The translations under genes and the position numbers were made by a program. DNA of 28,363 bases from Methanobacteriota archaeon. GTDB lineage: Archaea > Methanobacteriota > Methanobacteria > Methanobacteriales > Methanobacteriaceae. The notes beneath the pieces were generated by a model. The model was not told where the DNA came from and did no database searches. It was given only the letters and a program-made list of their open reading frames with translations. The stretch covers positions 1 to 28,363 of the forward strand of contig JAEZRD010000069.1 of the NCBI GenBank assembly GCA_023440975.1, in the 5' to 3' direction. This document shows positions 6,893-15,880 of the stretch, piece by piece (position 1 is the stretch's first letter; each line of letters begins with the position of its first letter).

Positions 6893-8545
6893 ATGAGATA
6901 TCAAGAACTTGTAGATGTTTATGAAGCATTAAGCAGTACTACAAAAAGATTAGAAAAAACAGATATATTAGCTGAATACTTTGAAAAAGTAGATGATGAA
7001 ACATTACCAATTGTAACATTATTAGCTTTAGGAAAAGTATTCCCATTTTATAGTGAAGATGAAATGGGAATCGGAGATAAGTTAGTTATGAAAGCTATTG
7101 GTAAAGTTGTTGGAGTAAATGATGATGAAGTAGAAAACCAAGTCCGTGACCAAGGTGATGTTGGAGCTGCAGCTGAAAAATTATACTCTAAAAAAAGTCA
7201 AACTACATTTTTTTCCCAACCTTTAAGTATTAAATTTGTATTTAATAATTTAAAGAAATTAGCAACTATATCTGGTAATAACTCTACAAATAAAAAGATA
7301 TCCATTATTTTAGAATTATTATCATCTGCTTCAGCTACTGAAGCTAAATATATTACTCGAACAATTACTGAAGAACTTAGAATCGGTGTTGGTGAAGGTA
7401 TTATACGCGATGCTATTTCACAAGCTTTTAATATAGATAAAAGTATTACTGAAAGAGCTTACATGTTAACTAATGATTTAGGGCTCGTTTCTAAAGTTGC
7501 AAAAGAACATGGTAAGGAAGGTCTTGAAAAATTATCATTAACCCCTGGAAAACCTGTTAAACCTATGCTTGCTCAATTATCTCCAGGAATTAGTGAAAGT
7601 ATTATTGAAATGGGAGAGGCTCTTTGTGAAACAAAATACGATGGAATACGTATGCAAGTTCATAAAAATGGTAATGATATAACTATATTTACTAGAAGAT
7701 TAGAAAATATTACAAAAGCTATACCTGAAATTGTTGAAGAAATTAAAAATGCTTTTCCAGATGAAGATTATATAGCTGAAGGGGAAGTTATAGCTACTCG
7801 TAATGGTAAACCATTATCTTTCCAAAATATTCTTCATCGAGTTCGTAGAAAATATAATATTGAAGAAGCAATCGAATCTGTTCCTCTTAAGGTATATTTA
7901 TATGATCTTTTATATTTTAAGAAACCAATGCTAGATGAACCTATTAAAATCAGAAGAAAAATTCTTGAGGATATTGTTGATACTTCTAGTGAAAATGTTA
8001 ATTTAAGTGAAAAGGTTTTTGTCACTGAAGATAACATTGATGATGCAAAGAATTTATTTGAAAAATCTTTATCTGAAGGTCACGAAGGAATAATGATTAA
8101 AGATGTTAAAGAACCTTATATTCCAGGAATTCGGGGCAAAAAGATGTTAAAATTCAAAGCTGAACCTGAAACTTTAGATGTTGTTGTTGTAGGTGGAACC
8201 CATGGTATTGGTAAAAGAGGAGATTTCATTGGTTCTTATATGGTTGCTTTAAGAGATGAAGATAATCAACTAAAAACTGTGGCTCATGTTGCAACTGGAC
8301 TTGATGATGAAACACTTGAAAAATTAACCAAAAAAATGGAAGAATACAAGATAAGTGAAAAGGGCACTAAAATAATTGTTAAACCTAAGATAATTTTAGA
8401 AATTGCTTATAGTGAAATTGTTAAAAGTCCAGAATATGAAGCTGGTTACTCTTTACGTTTCCCTGTTGTAAAAAGAATTCGTGACGATAAAGGTATAGAT
8501 GATATTGATACAGTTGAGAGATTAGTATCTATGTATCAAGGTTAA
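6893..8545 (+). CDS. lig: ATP-dependent DNA ligase
   Basis: A replicative archaeal ligase (550 aa) that seals nicks through an enzyme-AMP intermediate. The N-terminal DNA-binding domain (about 1-210) is followed by the nucleotidyltransferase core, with motif I KYDGIR and adenylated lysine K248. Later motifs are FTRR, EGE, HEGIMIKD and LKFKAE. A C-terminal OB-fold domain with the helicase-like VVVGGTHGIGKRG segment closes the protein. The length matches the ~550-560 aa archaeal enzymes. Its AGAGG ribosome binding site (6876-6880) overlaps the stop codon of the FTR-rubredoxin gene, so the two are probably cotranscribed; I see no functional reason for that link. Confidence 0.96.
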   Translation: MRYQELVDVYEALSSTTKRLEKTDILAEYFEKVDDETLPIVTLLALGKVFPFYSEDEMGIGDKLVMKAIGKVVGVNDDEVENQVRDQGDVGAAAEKLYSKKSQTTFFSQPLSIKFVFNNLKKLATISGNNSTNKKISIILELLSSASATEAKYITRTITEELRIGVGEGIIRDAISQAFNIDKSITERAYMLTNDLGLVSKVAKEHGKEGLEKLSLTPGKPVKPMLAQLSPGISESIIEMGEALCETKYDGIRMQVHKNGNDITIFTRRLENITKAIPEIVEEIKNAFPDEDYIAEGEVIATRNGKPLSFQNILHRVRRKYNIEEAIESVPLKVYLYDLLYFKKPMLDEPIKIRRKILEDIVDTSSENVNLSEKVFVTEDNIDDAKNLFEKSLSEGHEGIMIKDVKEPYIPGIRGKKMLKFKAEPETLDVVVVGGTHGIGKRGDFIGSYMVALRDEDNQLKTVAHVATGLDDETLEKLTKKMEEYKISEKGTKIIVKPKIILEIAYSEIVKSPEYEAGYSLRFPVVKRIRDDKGIDDIDTVERLVSMYQG

Positions 8546-8576
8546 ATTTTTTTTAAATTTTTTACTTTTTTTGATA

Positions 8577-8598
8577 ATACTATTTTAGTATAATTTTT
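8577..8598 (+). terminator. Hairpin and T-run after the ligase gene
   Basis: ATACTA (8577-8582) and TAGTAT (8586-8591) form a 6-bp stem with a TTT loop, followed by AATTTTT. Two T-tracts (8547-8554 and 8565-8572) precede it. Archaeal transcription commonly ends in such oligo-T stretches. The rest of 8546-8831 is AT-rich and includes the promoter region of the next gene; no ORF is seen there. Confidence 0.5.
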
Positions 8599-8831
8599 AA
8601 AAACTTATTTTAATTTTCTATTTTTTTAATTTAATATATTAATTACTTTATTTATCTATCTTTTTTATAATTAAACCTCAAATCTTTTTTTATTAATCCT
8701 GTTAAAATAAATAAATTATTTAAATTAAACACACCAAATATGATAATTAATAATTATATTAAATTCATAATTTAACTAAATTTTTTCATAGAATTAAATT
8801 TTTCAATAAAAATAATAATGGTGATTATATA

Positions 8832-10193
8832 ATGGCAAATAAAAGATTATTTGGAACATTTGGTGTTAGAAGAGTAGCAAATGAAGTGTTAACACCGGAA
8901 TTTGCATCTAGATTAGCTGCATGTTATGGAACAATAGTTCAAGGTACAGTAGCTATTGGTGGAGATACTAGAACTAGTACTCCAATGTTAAAACATGCTA
9001 TAACTGCAGGATTGTTATCTTCTGGTTGTGATGTTGTGGATATTGGAATATTACCTACTCCTGCAATACAATATGCTGTTAGAAATTATTATGATGGGGG
9101 AATAATAGTTACAGCTTCACATAATCCACCAAAATACAATGGTCTTAAATTTGTTGATGAATTTGGTATTGGAACTCCAGATGACATGGAATTAAAAATA
9201 GAGGAATTATATTTTGATAAAGAACCTAAACGTGCCAGTTGGAACGAAATAGGAAAATATTGTATTAATGAATCAATTATAGATGAATATATAGAAGAAG
9301 CACTTAAAAGAGTGGATGTTAATGCAATTCAAAATGCACATTTAAAAGTAGTTGTTGATTGTGGTTCTGGAGCAGGTTCTTTTACTGCACCTTATATATT
9401 ACGTGAACTTGGGTGTGAAGTAACTACTTTGAATTGTCAAGCTGATGGATTTTTCCCTGGTCGAGATCCTGAACCTATTGAACCAAACTTAACTGAATTA
9501 ATAAATACTGTTAAAATATTAGGTGCTGATATAGGTTTAGCTCATGATGGTGACGCTGATAGAACTATATGTATCGATGAAAAGGGTAATTTTGTTTTAG
9601 GGGATAAAACTTTTTCACTTGTTGAAAAACATATGCTTAAAGAAAATAATGGTGGAACAATAGTGACAACTGTTGCAACATCAACTGCAATTTATGATAT
9701 AGCTGAAGAATATAATGGGAATGTTATTGCTACAGCTGTGGGGGATTTATTAGTTGCTAGAAAATTAAAAGATGAAGATGGGTTATTTGGTGGAGAAGAA
9801 AATGGAGGGTTGATTTTCCCTGATTTTGTTTATGGAAGAGATGCAGCAATGACTGTGGCTAAGATATTAGAAATTATTGCTAAAGAAAAAAAACCATTAT
9901 CTGAACTTGTAAGTGAATTGCCAGAGTATTATTCTGAAAAAATGAAAATTGAATGTCCTGATGATAAAAAATCTGAAGTTATGAATAAAATAGCTAAAGA
10001 AATAGATGATACAACAGATTATAATATTGATACTACTGATGGTGTCAAAATATTAAGAGATGATGGTTGGATTATTATTAGACCTTCTGGAACAGAACCA
10101 ATATTTAGATGTTTTGCAGAATCAGATTCTCAGGAAAAATCTACTGAAATGACTAAATGGGGTATTTCTTTAGTTGAAAAATATTTAAAATAA
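8832..10193 (+). CDS. Archaeal phosphohexomutase (GlmM/PMM family)
   Basis: An alpha-D-phosphohexomutase (453 aa) that moves phosphate between C6 and C1 of a hexose or glucosamine phosphate. All four family sites are present: phosphoserine loop TASHNP with S96, metal loop DGDADR, sugar loop GGEENGG and phosphate loop RPSGTEP. The beginning FGTFGVR and the GGEENGG...FPDFVYGRD region resemble the archaeal enzymes of the GlmM/phosphomannomutase group. A paralogue lies at 15881. That copy sits next to GlmU and is the better GlmM candidate, so this one could act on mannose or glucose phosphate, or also be a GlmM. Start: GGTGATTATA then ATG. Monocistronic. Confidence 0.88.
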   Translation: MANKRLFGTFGVRRVANEVLTPEFASRLAACYGTIVQGTVAIGGDTRTSTPMLKHAITAGLLSSGCDVVDIGILPTPAIQYAVRNYYDGGIIVTASHNPPKYNGLKFVDEFGIGTPDDMELKIEELYFDKEPKRASWNEIGKYCINESIIDEYIEEALKRVDVNAIQNAHLKVVVDCGSGAGSFTAPYILRELGCEVTTLNCQADGFFPGRDPEPIEPNLTELINTVKILGADIGLAHDGDADRTICIDEKGNFVLGDKTFSLVEKHMLKENNGGTIVTTVATSTAIYDIAEEYNGNVIATAVGDLLVARKLKDEDGLFGGEENGGLIFPDFVYGRDAAMTVAKILEIIAKEKKPLSELVSELPEYYSEKMKIECPDDKKSEVMNKIAKEIDDTTDYNIDTTDGVKILRDDGWIIIRPSGTEPIFRCFAESDSQEKSTEMTKWGISLVEKYLK

Positions 10194-10203
10194 AAAAAAA
10201 GAT

Positions 10204-10229
10204 AGTTTTAAAATTTTTGTTTTAAAACT
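10204..10229 (+). terminator. Perfect 10-bp hairpin after the phosphohexomutase
   Basis: AGTTTTAAAA (10204-10213) and TTTTAAAACT (10220-10229) form a perfect stem with a 6-nt loop, 11 nt after the stop codon. It is probably a terminator or 3' stabilising structure, since the next gene is on the opposite strand. Confidence 0.5.
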
Positions 10230-10241
10230 TTATAATTTCTT

Positions 10242-10305
10242 CAATTATTCTATTCAAAATACTTTTCATTATTTTAAAAGTAGGGTTAATTAAATAGAAT
10301 AATTG
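10242..10305. other. Nested inverted repeat in a convergent gap
   Basis: A perfect 13-bp inverted repeat, CAATTATTCTATT (10242-10254) with its complement at 10293-10305, encloses a second 7-bp hairpin (10260-10266 with 10276-10282, 9-nt loop). It follows the 10204-10229 hairpin by 12 nt. The region lies between two convergent genes, so it could be a two-way terminator or a small structured RNA. Confidence 0.45.
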
Positions 10306-10424
10306 CTTAATTACATATGAAAATATTTCAAGTAAATTCATAATACTAATAATTAGTATCTAAATTTATTAAAAGAATATTGACAATATACATCATTGCA
10401 ACTTTTTTAACATATAACTAAAAT

Positions 10425-10664
10425 TTACACTAATAAGAAATAAGTGTATATAGCAGATATTAAACAAAAACCAATATAAACAATTACCCTTACAGTAATT
10501 GCCTTTTCATGTTTATCCTGATAATTTCCAGTTAAATAATCAACAATAATCATTAAAATAAATATTATAAGAAAAATTAACCCAGGAATTAATTTACCTA
10601 AAATTATTTGACTTGTTCCAGGTATTAAAAAAGCTAATGCTATTAATATTAAATCATACCACAT
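10425..10664 (-). CDS. Small TM2-like membrane protein
   Basis: A 79-residue membrane protein with three hydrophobic segments at about 4-20, 28-44 and 60-78. The PGTSQIILGKLIPGLIF stretch resembles the PG-x-Q...G-x-x-x-G pattern of TM2-type small membrane proteins. A short polar loop (GNYQDKHEKA) separates the second and third segments. An AAGGAG ribosome binding site lies 9 nt before the ATG. Its function is unknown. It is the last gene before the convergent hairpins and may be cotranscribed with the ASCH-TPR gene, whose stop is 25 bp upstream. Confidence 0.75.
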   Translation of the reverse strand: MWYDLILIALAFLIPGTSQIILGKLIPGLIFLIIFILMIIVDYLTGNYQDKHEKAITVRVIVYIGFCLISAIYTYFLLV

Positions 10665-10689
10665 AAAAATAATCTCCTTTTTTCACTAA

Positions 10690-11826
10690 TCATAAATACT
10701 CTAAACACTCCTCTTTCAAAAATTGTGCATCATCATTACTTGGATTTTTAGCTAAAATCTTCACCAAATAATTTAATGCTTTATGATACTCTTCCAATTC
10801 CATTAAAACAATTACTTTATTTAATAAAAATATTTCATTATCATTTTCAAGATCAATAGCCTTATCATAACATTCTAAAGCCTCTTCAAAACGTCCTAAA
10901 TCTAACAAAGCATTACCCTTACGATTTTGAGCAGAAGCATCAATATCAGAATCATTAAAACATAATTCCATACCCTTATCATAAGAATCTAAAGCTTCTT
11001 CAGGACGATTTAAATCATTTAAAAGATTTCCACGAGCATTCCAAACTTGAGGATCACTATCATCTATACTTAAAATTTCATCATAAACAGATAATGCTTC
11101 ATCTAATTTACCAATTACTTGAAGTATAAAACCTCTCCAATATAAGATCACAGTATTTTTAGGATTAATTTTAACTGCTTTATCACTAACTTCAAGAGCT
11201 TCATCAATATGATCACAATTTAAAAGAGCAATAGCCTTATTATTCAATATATACTCATTATCTGACTCAACTTTAATAGCCTCATCATAACAATCTATAG
11301 CCTCTTGAAATTTACCTAACCTAGAAAGGTTATCTCCTTTTTTATTTAATAAATATACATCCTCAGGATCAAAACCTAAAGCTGCAGTATAACACATTAC
11401 AGATTTATCATATTTACCACTATCAAAAAGGATATCTGCCCTTTGTGTTATCATAGCTTTTTCATCTATTTTATCCCCCACCCACTCATCAATATCTAAT
11501 TTTTCAAAGTAGATTATTTGGAATAAATCATCATCTTTAATTTCAGACACATACATTTTTTTAAATTCTTTAGTCATTTCTTTAGTATCAGAATATCCTT
11601 CTTCTTTAGCTAACTTATCATTATTTTTCAAATCTTTAAACTTAATCAAATCTACTTTAGTGACTTTAGCCTCAAAAACTTTCTTTTTTTCTTTGGAAAC
11701 TAAATTCCAATAACAATATAACCTGTCACCAACTTCCAAAGGGTTTTTCCATAATTTTCTTATTGTCATGTTCTTTTTTTGAGTAATAATATTAATATTT
11801 TGACTTCCAAATGACAATATTGGCAT
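10690..11826 (-). CDS. ASCH-domain protein fused to TPR repeats
   Basis: The N-terminal ~115 residues match the ASCH/PUA-like fold (nucleic-acid-binding family): TIRKLWKNPLEVGDRLYCYW, then KKVFEAKVTKV, a KEEGYSDTKEMTKEF helix and a closing IIYFEKL. From about residue 125 to the end there are roughly six to seven tetratricopeptide repeats, visible as recurring ALGFDPED, AIKVESDN, AVKINPKN and AIDLENDN ends with G-x-x-x-EAL-x-x-YDKA helices. TPRs bind proteins, so this may tether an RNA-binding or modifying module to a partner. GAGGG lies 7 nt before the ATG. It follows the radical SAM gene by 47 bp. Confidence 0.85.
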   Translation of the reverse strand: MPILSFGSQNINIITQKKNMTIRKLWKNPLEVGDRLYCYWNLVSKEKKKVFEAKVTKVDLIKFKDLKNNDKLAKEEGYSDTKEMTKEFKKMYVSEIKDDDLFQIIYFEKLDIDEWVGDKIDEKAMITQRADILFDSGKYDKSVMCYTAALGFDPEDVYLLNKKGDNLSRLGKFQEAIDCYDEAIKVESDNEYILNNKAIALLNCDHIDEALEVSDKAVKINPKNTVILYWRGFILQVIGKLDEALSVYDEILSIDDSDPQVWNARGNLLNDLNRPEEALDSYDKGMELCFNDSDIDASAQNRKGNALLDLGRFEEALECYDKAIDLENDNEIFLLNKVIVLMELEEYHKALNYLVKILAKNPSNDDAQFLKEECLEYL

Positions 11827-11873
11827 TTAATCCCTCTAAAACTTACTTTTAAATTTTAATAATAATCATAAAT

Positions 11874-12584
11874 TTATACAACTTCTTCCCCAAATTCTGC
11901 ACTTTTAACTTTAATTACTGAATCTGGCAAAAATGGTTTAAGTTTTTTAGCTATTTCTTTTAAATCATTAGGATTAGGACTTTCAACATTCGCTAAACTT
12001 TCATCCAAAACACTTCGATTCCTAAATTGTTGTAAACTATAAACATTACATTTAATTTCATCAGCAATTTTTAGTATATCTTCAGAATTTAATAATCCTG
12101 GAACATAAGTGGTTCTACACTCTAAATAAACATTATCATGATTGTTTACTAACTGCATACTTTCTCTTACATTATCTCCAATATCTGAACCAATTACATC
12201 TTCATATTTTTCAAAAGGTGCTTTAATGTCCATTGCCACATAATCTAAAAGACCTAATTCTAGAATTTCATTTAATCTATCAGGATAGACTCCACTAGTA
12301 TCTAATTTAGTTTTAAGACCTAAATTTTTAGTTGCTTTTAAAATAGATATTAAATCATTTAATTGAACTAAAGGTTCTCCTCCAGAAACATCTACAGCAT
12401 CGATGAAATCTTTTGAATCATTAATTACTTTATAAACTTCCCCAACATCAACTTCATCCCCAGATTCCAATATTTCCCCATTATGACAATAAGGACATCT
12501 TAAAGGACATGTAGCCATGAAAATAACTAATGACATATTTCCATGAAATTCTACTGAAGATATTATTGTAGTTCCAATTTTCAT
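11874..12584 (-). CDS. Radical SAM protein, NrdG-like (anaerobic RNR activase type)
   Basis: A 236-residue radical SAM protein of the short NrdG2-type family, annotated as anaerobic ribonucleoside-triphosphate reductase activating protein. The 4Fe-4S/SAM motif is C26-PLR-C30-PY-C33-HN. The SAM-binding VSGGEPL follows, with DTSG and DYVAMDIKAP later. If it is the activase, it would generate the glycyl radical on NrdD, which is not in this window, so the substrate is not proven. The frame opens at a TTG at 12602, but the ATG at 12584 (MKIGTTI) fits family N termini and is preceded by AAAGGTTTG. It lies 30 bp after hisC, probably in the same operon. Confidence 0.85.
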   Translation of the reverse strand: MKIGTTIISSVEFHGNMSLVIFMATCPLRCPYCHNGEILESGDEVDVGEVYKVINDSKDFIDAVDVSGGEPLVQLNDLISILKATKNLGLKTKLDTSGVYPDRLNEILELGLLDYVAMDIKAPFEKYEDVIGSDIGDNVRESMQLVNNHDNVYLECRTTYVPGLLNSEDILKIADEIKCNVYSLQQFRNRSVLDESLANVESPNPNDLKEIAKKLKPFLPDSVIKVKSAEFGEEVV

Positions 12585-12614
12585 TCTTTTCAAACCTTTC
12601 AATTAATTATATTT

Positions 12615-13727
12615 TTAATTTTTGCTAACTTCATCCACAACTTCTTTTAAAATTTTTAAAAATTTCTCATCTTCTTCTATTGTTGCAATACTAATTCTAA
12701 TCCAATATTCATCTAATCCTTTAAAAGAGGTACAGTCACGCACAATAATACCCTTTTTAAGAAGTTCATAAGATAATTCACCAGCAGTAAGTCCTGTTTC
12801 TCTAATATCAATAACCATAAAATTTGATTGAGATTTCAATACATGTAATTTGTTTATTTCAGAAACCCCATCATATAATAAATCCCTACTTTTTTTACCC
12901 TTAATAATTGAATCCTTAATAAACTCTTTATCATTTAATGTAGCTAATGCTGCAACATAAGATAATTTTGTTAAAGAGAAAACAGGTTTAATTCTGTGCA
13001 TAAACTCAATTATATTATTATTAGATAAACCATAACCAATTCTCATACCTGCTAAACCCATTACTTTAGAAAAAGTTCTTAGAATAAAAACATTAGGATA
13101 TTCATTAATTAAATTAATATTATTATTCTCAGCATATTCTATATAAGCTTCATCTATAATTACAAGAGCATCAGTAGCTTCTAAAATAGTTTTAATATCA
13201 TTTTGACTAACCACTGCACCAGTTGGATTATTTGGAGAACATAAAAATATCATTTTTGTTTTATTGGATAATGAGTTTAAGATTGAATCTAAATCTAAAG
13301 TGTTAGTTTTTAAGTCCCAACTTCCATAAACTGGGATTGCCCCATAAGGTTTTAAAAGAAATTCATAGTAAGTGTAAGACGGTAAAGGAACAATAAACTC
13401 ATCACCGGGTTCAATAAAAGTTTTTGCTAAAGTATCCAAAACTTCATCAGCACCATCTCCCCCAATAATCACTTCATTTGGTTTTACTCCAGCATAATTA
13501 GCTATTTCCCCTTCAAGTTTTGTTAAATCTGATTCAGGGTACCGATTAATATTATTTAATTCTTTTTTTATAGATTCAATTGCTATAGAAGATGGACCCC
13601 ATGGATTTTCATTTGATCCTAATTTAATTATATCTTCAGGATTAACATTAAATTCTTTAACTATTTCATCTTTAGATCTTCCGGGAACATATGGATCTAA
13701 TTCCAATACTGCTTTTTTTGCATTCAT
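12615..13727 (-). CDS. hisC: Histidinol-phosphate aminotransferase
   Basis: A PLP enzyme (370 aa) that converts imidazole-acetol phosphate plus glutamate to histidinol phosphate in histidine synthesis. Class I/II aminotransferase sites are SNENPWGPS near the N terminus, SPNNPTG at 164-170, DEAYIEYA at 192-199, and RTFSKVMGLAGMRIGY with Schiff-base lysine K221. The length and N terminus (VPGRSKDEI) match archaeal HisC. Some members of the family also use aromatic amino acids. No other his gene is nearby, as is common in Methanobacteriales. AGGTAAAATT precedes the ATG. Likely operon with the radical SAM gene downstream and the gamma-CA gene upstream. Confidence 0.94.
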   Translation of the reverse strand: MNAKKAVLELDPYVPGRSKDEIVKEFNVNPEDIIKLGSNENPWGPSSIAIESIKKELNNINRYPESDLTKLEGEIANYAGVKPNEVIIGGDGADEVLDTLAKTFIEPGDEFIVPLPSYTYYEFLLKPYGAIPVYGSWDLKTNTLDLDSILNSLSNKTKMIFLCSPNNPTGAVVSQNDIKTILEATDALVIIDEAYIEYAENNNINLINEYPNVFILRTFSKVMGLAGMRIGYGLSNNNIIEFMHRIKPVFSLTKLSYVAALATLNDKEFIKDSIIKGKKSRDLLYDGVSEINKLHVLKSQSNFMVIDIRETGLTAGELSYELLKKGIIVRDCTSFKGLDEYWIRISIATIEEDEKFLKILKEVVDEVSKN

Positions 13728-13765
13728 AATTTTACCTACATTAAAAAAAAATAAAAAATTTTTAA

Positions 13766-14296
13766 TTAAAATTTAAAACTCACATCATAAACTTTTGGAG
13801 AATCTTTAATATAATTAAAATTTTCATCATATGAATATGCTAAGTTAACATAATGTTTTGCATTAAATTTTATTAATTCTAACTGTTCTGTTGTTAATTC
13901 TTTAACAGCTCTTCCAGGAATACCCATTATTAAACTATTATCTGGAAATTCATGACCTTCTGTTACTACTGCACCTGCAGCAACAATAGAATTTTTACCT
14001 ATATGCGCTTTGTTTAAAATTGTTGAATTCATTCCAATTAACACATTATCATCTATTGTACATCCATGCACAACCGCAGCATGACCAATTGAAACATTTT
14101 CTCCTATTTTTAATGATAAACCAGGTGAACAATGAAGAACACAATTATCTTGAACATTAGAGTCTTTTCCTATAGACACATGACTTGTATCTCCTCTAAC
14201 AACAGCATTATACCATACTGAAACATTTTCTCCTAAATCTACATCTCCTACAACATGTGCACCGGGGAATATTTTGGCAGTTTCATGAATATTCAT
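13766..14296 (-). CDS. Gamma-carbonic-anhydrase-like hexapeptide protein
   Basis: A left-handed beta-helix protein (176 aa) with about six turns of [IV]-G-x-x-x repeats and a C-terminal helix. The three zinc-ligand histidines of gamma-class carbonic anhydrase are present: H55 (NCVLHC), H72 and H77 (GHAAVVHG, the usual 5-residue spacing). The acidic loop of the Methanosarcina Cam enzyme is absent, so it is of the CamH/YrdA type, where activity varies. Conserved Arg34 and Asp36 (VVRGDTS) and Gln49 (VQDN) also fit. It could hydrate CO2 or act in an acyltransfer role. It lies between glmU and hisC, with GGAGGAAAAAA before the ATG. Confidence 0.9.
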   Translation of the reverse strand: MNIHETAKIFPGAHVVGDVDLGENVSVWYNAVVRGDTSHVSIGKDSNVQDNCVLHCSPGLSLKIGENVSIGHAAVVHGCTIDDNVLIGMNSTILNKAHIGKNSIVAAGAVVTEGHEFPDNSLIMGIPGRAVKELTTEQLELIKFNAKHYVNLAYSYDENFNYIKDSPKVYDVSFKF

Positions 14297-14350
14297 ATTT
14301 TTTTCCTCCTAATTAAAAATCATGACCTGAATTAATTGTTTTAAATTTAT

Positions 14351-15676
14351 TTATTTTTTTGAATTATTTTTATTTTGTAAATTATCTAAAGAAGATTGTC
14401 CTCCTTTAGTTTTATCTTGAATAATATAATCTTGTTTAACTAATATTCTCATGTTTGAACCGACATCATGATAAAGTAAAACACCAGATCCTATAGTAGA
14501 ATTTGAACCAATTTTAACACCCGGAGAGAAACTAGAATTTATTCCAGTTTTAACACTGTCCCCAATGATTGCTCCTAATTTTCTTCTTCCACTATCCTCT
14601 TTTTTGTTTTTTATAATAGTTTTAACTGATTTATTATCAAAACGTAAGTTAGCTATGTTAGTTCCTGCCGCAATATTACAATTTGATCCTATAACAGAAT
14701 CTCCAACATAACTTAAATGTCCAACATTAGTATTTTCCATTATAATAGAATTTTTAATTTCAACAGCATTTCCAACATGTACATTATCTCCAAAGTAAGT
14801 ATTTCCTCGGATATAAGAATTAGGCCCTATATCACAATTTTTACCTATATATACAGACCCTTCAATATATACTCCTGATTTAAGAATACTTCCCTCATCT
14901 AAGAATACTTCACCATGGATTGTTACCCCTTGCTCAATTTTACCTTTAATTTCTCCTTTGATTTGTTTTAGTAATGTTTCATTAATTTCAATTAATTCCC
15001 AAGGACGGCCTACATCAATCCAACTTTTTTCTGTTACATATGCTTTAACAATCTTGTCATCTTCAACTTGCATTTCTAATGAATCAGTGATTTCATATTC
15101 TCCTCTTGAAGACATTTGAGTATTATCAATTTTTTCAAAAATATCCTTGTTAAAAACATATATACCTGTGTTTATCAAATTACTTGGAGCTTCTCCTTTT
15201 TTAGGTTTTTCTATAATGCTTTTAACTAAACCATTTTCAACTTCAACAACCCCAAAAGAACTAGGATCTTCAACTTCTTTTAAGACCATTAAAGTATCCG
15301 GTTTTTCTTTATTATAAAATGATAAGAGTTCTACAATAATTTCATTATTTAATATTAAATCTCCATTTAATACTATGACATTATCATCTATGAAATCTTT
15401 ACCATAACTTATAGCATTAGCTGTACCTGCTAAATTTGTCTGTGTTTTATAAGTTATATTAACTCCAAAATCTTTACCATCTTTAAAATAATTTTTAACT
15501 ATATCCTCTTTATAACCTACTATTAAAAGTATATCTTTAATCCCATTATCTCTTAATATTTCAATATTATACTGCATTATTGGTTTACCTGCAACAGGTA
15601 ACATTGTTTTAGGTTTAGTTAATGTTAAAGGCCGCATCCGTGTACCTTCACCTGCACTCAATATTATCGCTTTCAT
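14351..15676 (-). CDS. glmU: Bifunctional GlmU-type sugar-1-phosphate nucleotidyltransferase/acetyltransferase
   Basis: Makes UDP-GlcNAc: acetylates glucosamine-1-phosphate and then transfers UMP. The N-terminal half (1-230) is a nucleotidyltransferase with GEGTRMRPLTLTKPKTMLPV, LNGDL and GEYEITD. The C-terminal half (about 245-430) is a left-handed beta helix with many IG-x-N/IG-x-S hexapeptide turns, as in archaeal GlmU. Some close relatives instead make dTDP- or UDP-glucose and acetylate GalN-1-P or GlcN-1-P. The neighbouring glmM supports the GlmU role. The ribosome binding site TAGGAGG is near-perfect. A TATA-like AATAATATATCT (minus strand, 15741-15752) lies upstream in the 204-bp gap, so it probably has its own promoter. 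Confidence 0.9.
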   Translation of the reverse strand: MKAIILSAGEGTRMRPLTLTKPKTMLPVAGKPIMQYNIEILRDNGIKDILLIVGYKEDIVKNYFKDGKDFGVNITYKTQTNLAGTANAISYGKDFIDDNVIVLNGDLILNNEIIVELLSFYNKEKPDTLMVLKEVEDPSSFGVVEVENGLVKSIIEKPKKGEAPSNLINTGIYVFNKDIFEKIDNTQMSSRGEYEITDSLEMQVEDDKIVKAYVTEKSWIDVGRPWELIEINETLLKQIKGEIKGKIEQGVTIHGEVFLDEGSILKSGVYIEGSVYIGKNCDIGPNSYIRGNTYFGDNVHVGNAVEIKNSIIMENTNVGHLSYVGDSVIGSNCNIAAGTNIANLRFDNKSVKTIIKNKKEDSGRRKLGAIIGDSVKTGINSSFSPGVKIGSNSTIGSGVLLYHDVGSNMRILVKQDYIIQDKTKGGQSSLDNLQNKNNSKK

Positions 15677-15880
15677 TTGCTTTTTCCTCCTAGCAAATTT
15701 ACATGAAAAATTTTTATCAAAATTTTTTTTTTGTTAATTAGATATATTATTAAATGAATTATTTTAAACTTACTAAAATCAATAAATTTTAATTAAAGCT
15801 CAAAATTTAATGAAAATAATTTATTTATAAAACAATTTTAAACAAATACAAAATATATTATTTATACAAACTATTCAGTT

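Noticed and set aside
10425..10664. Small membrane protein as a toxin or holin
   Set aside because: Three hydrophobic segments alone do not support this; no partner gene is present and the PG...Q...G pattern fits TM2-like proteins better.
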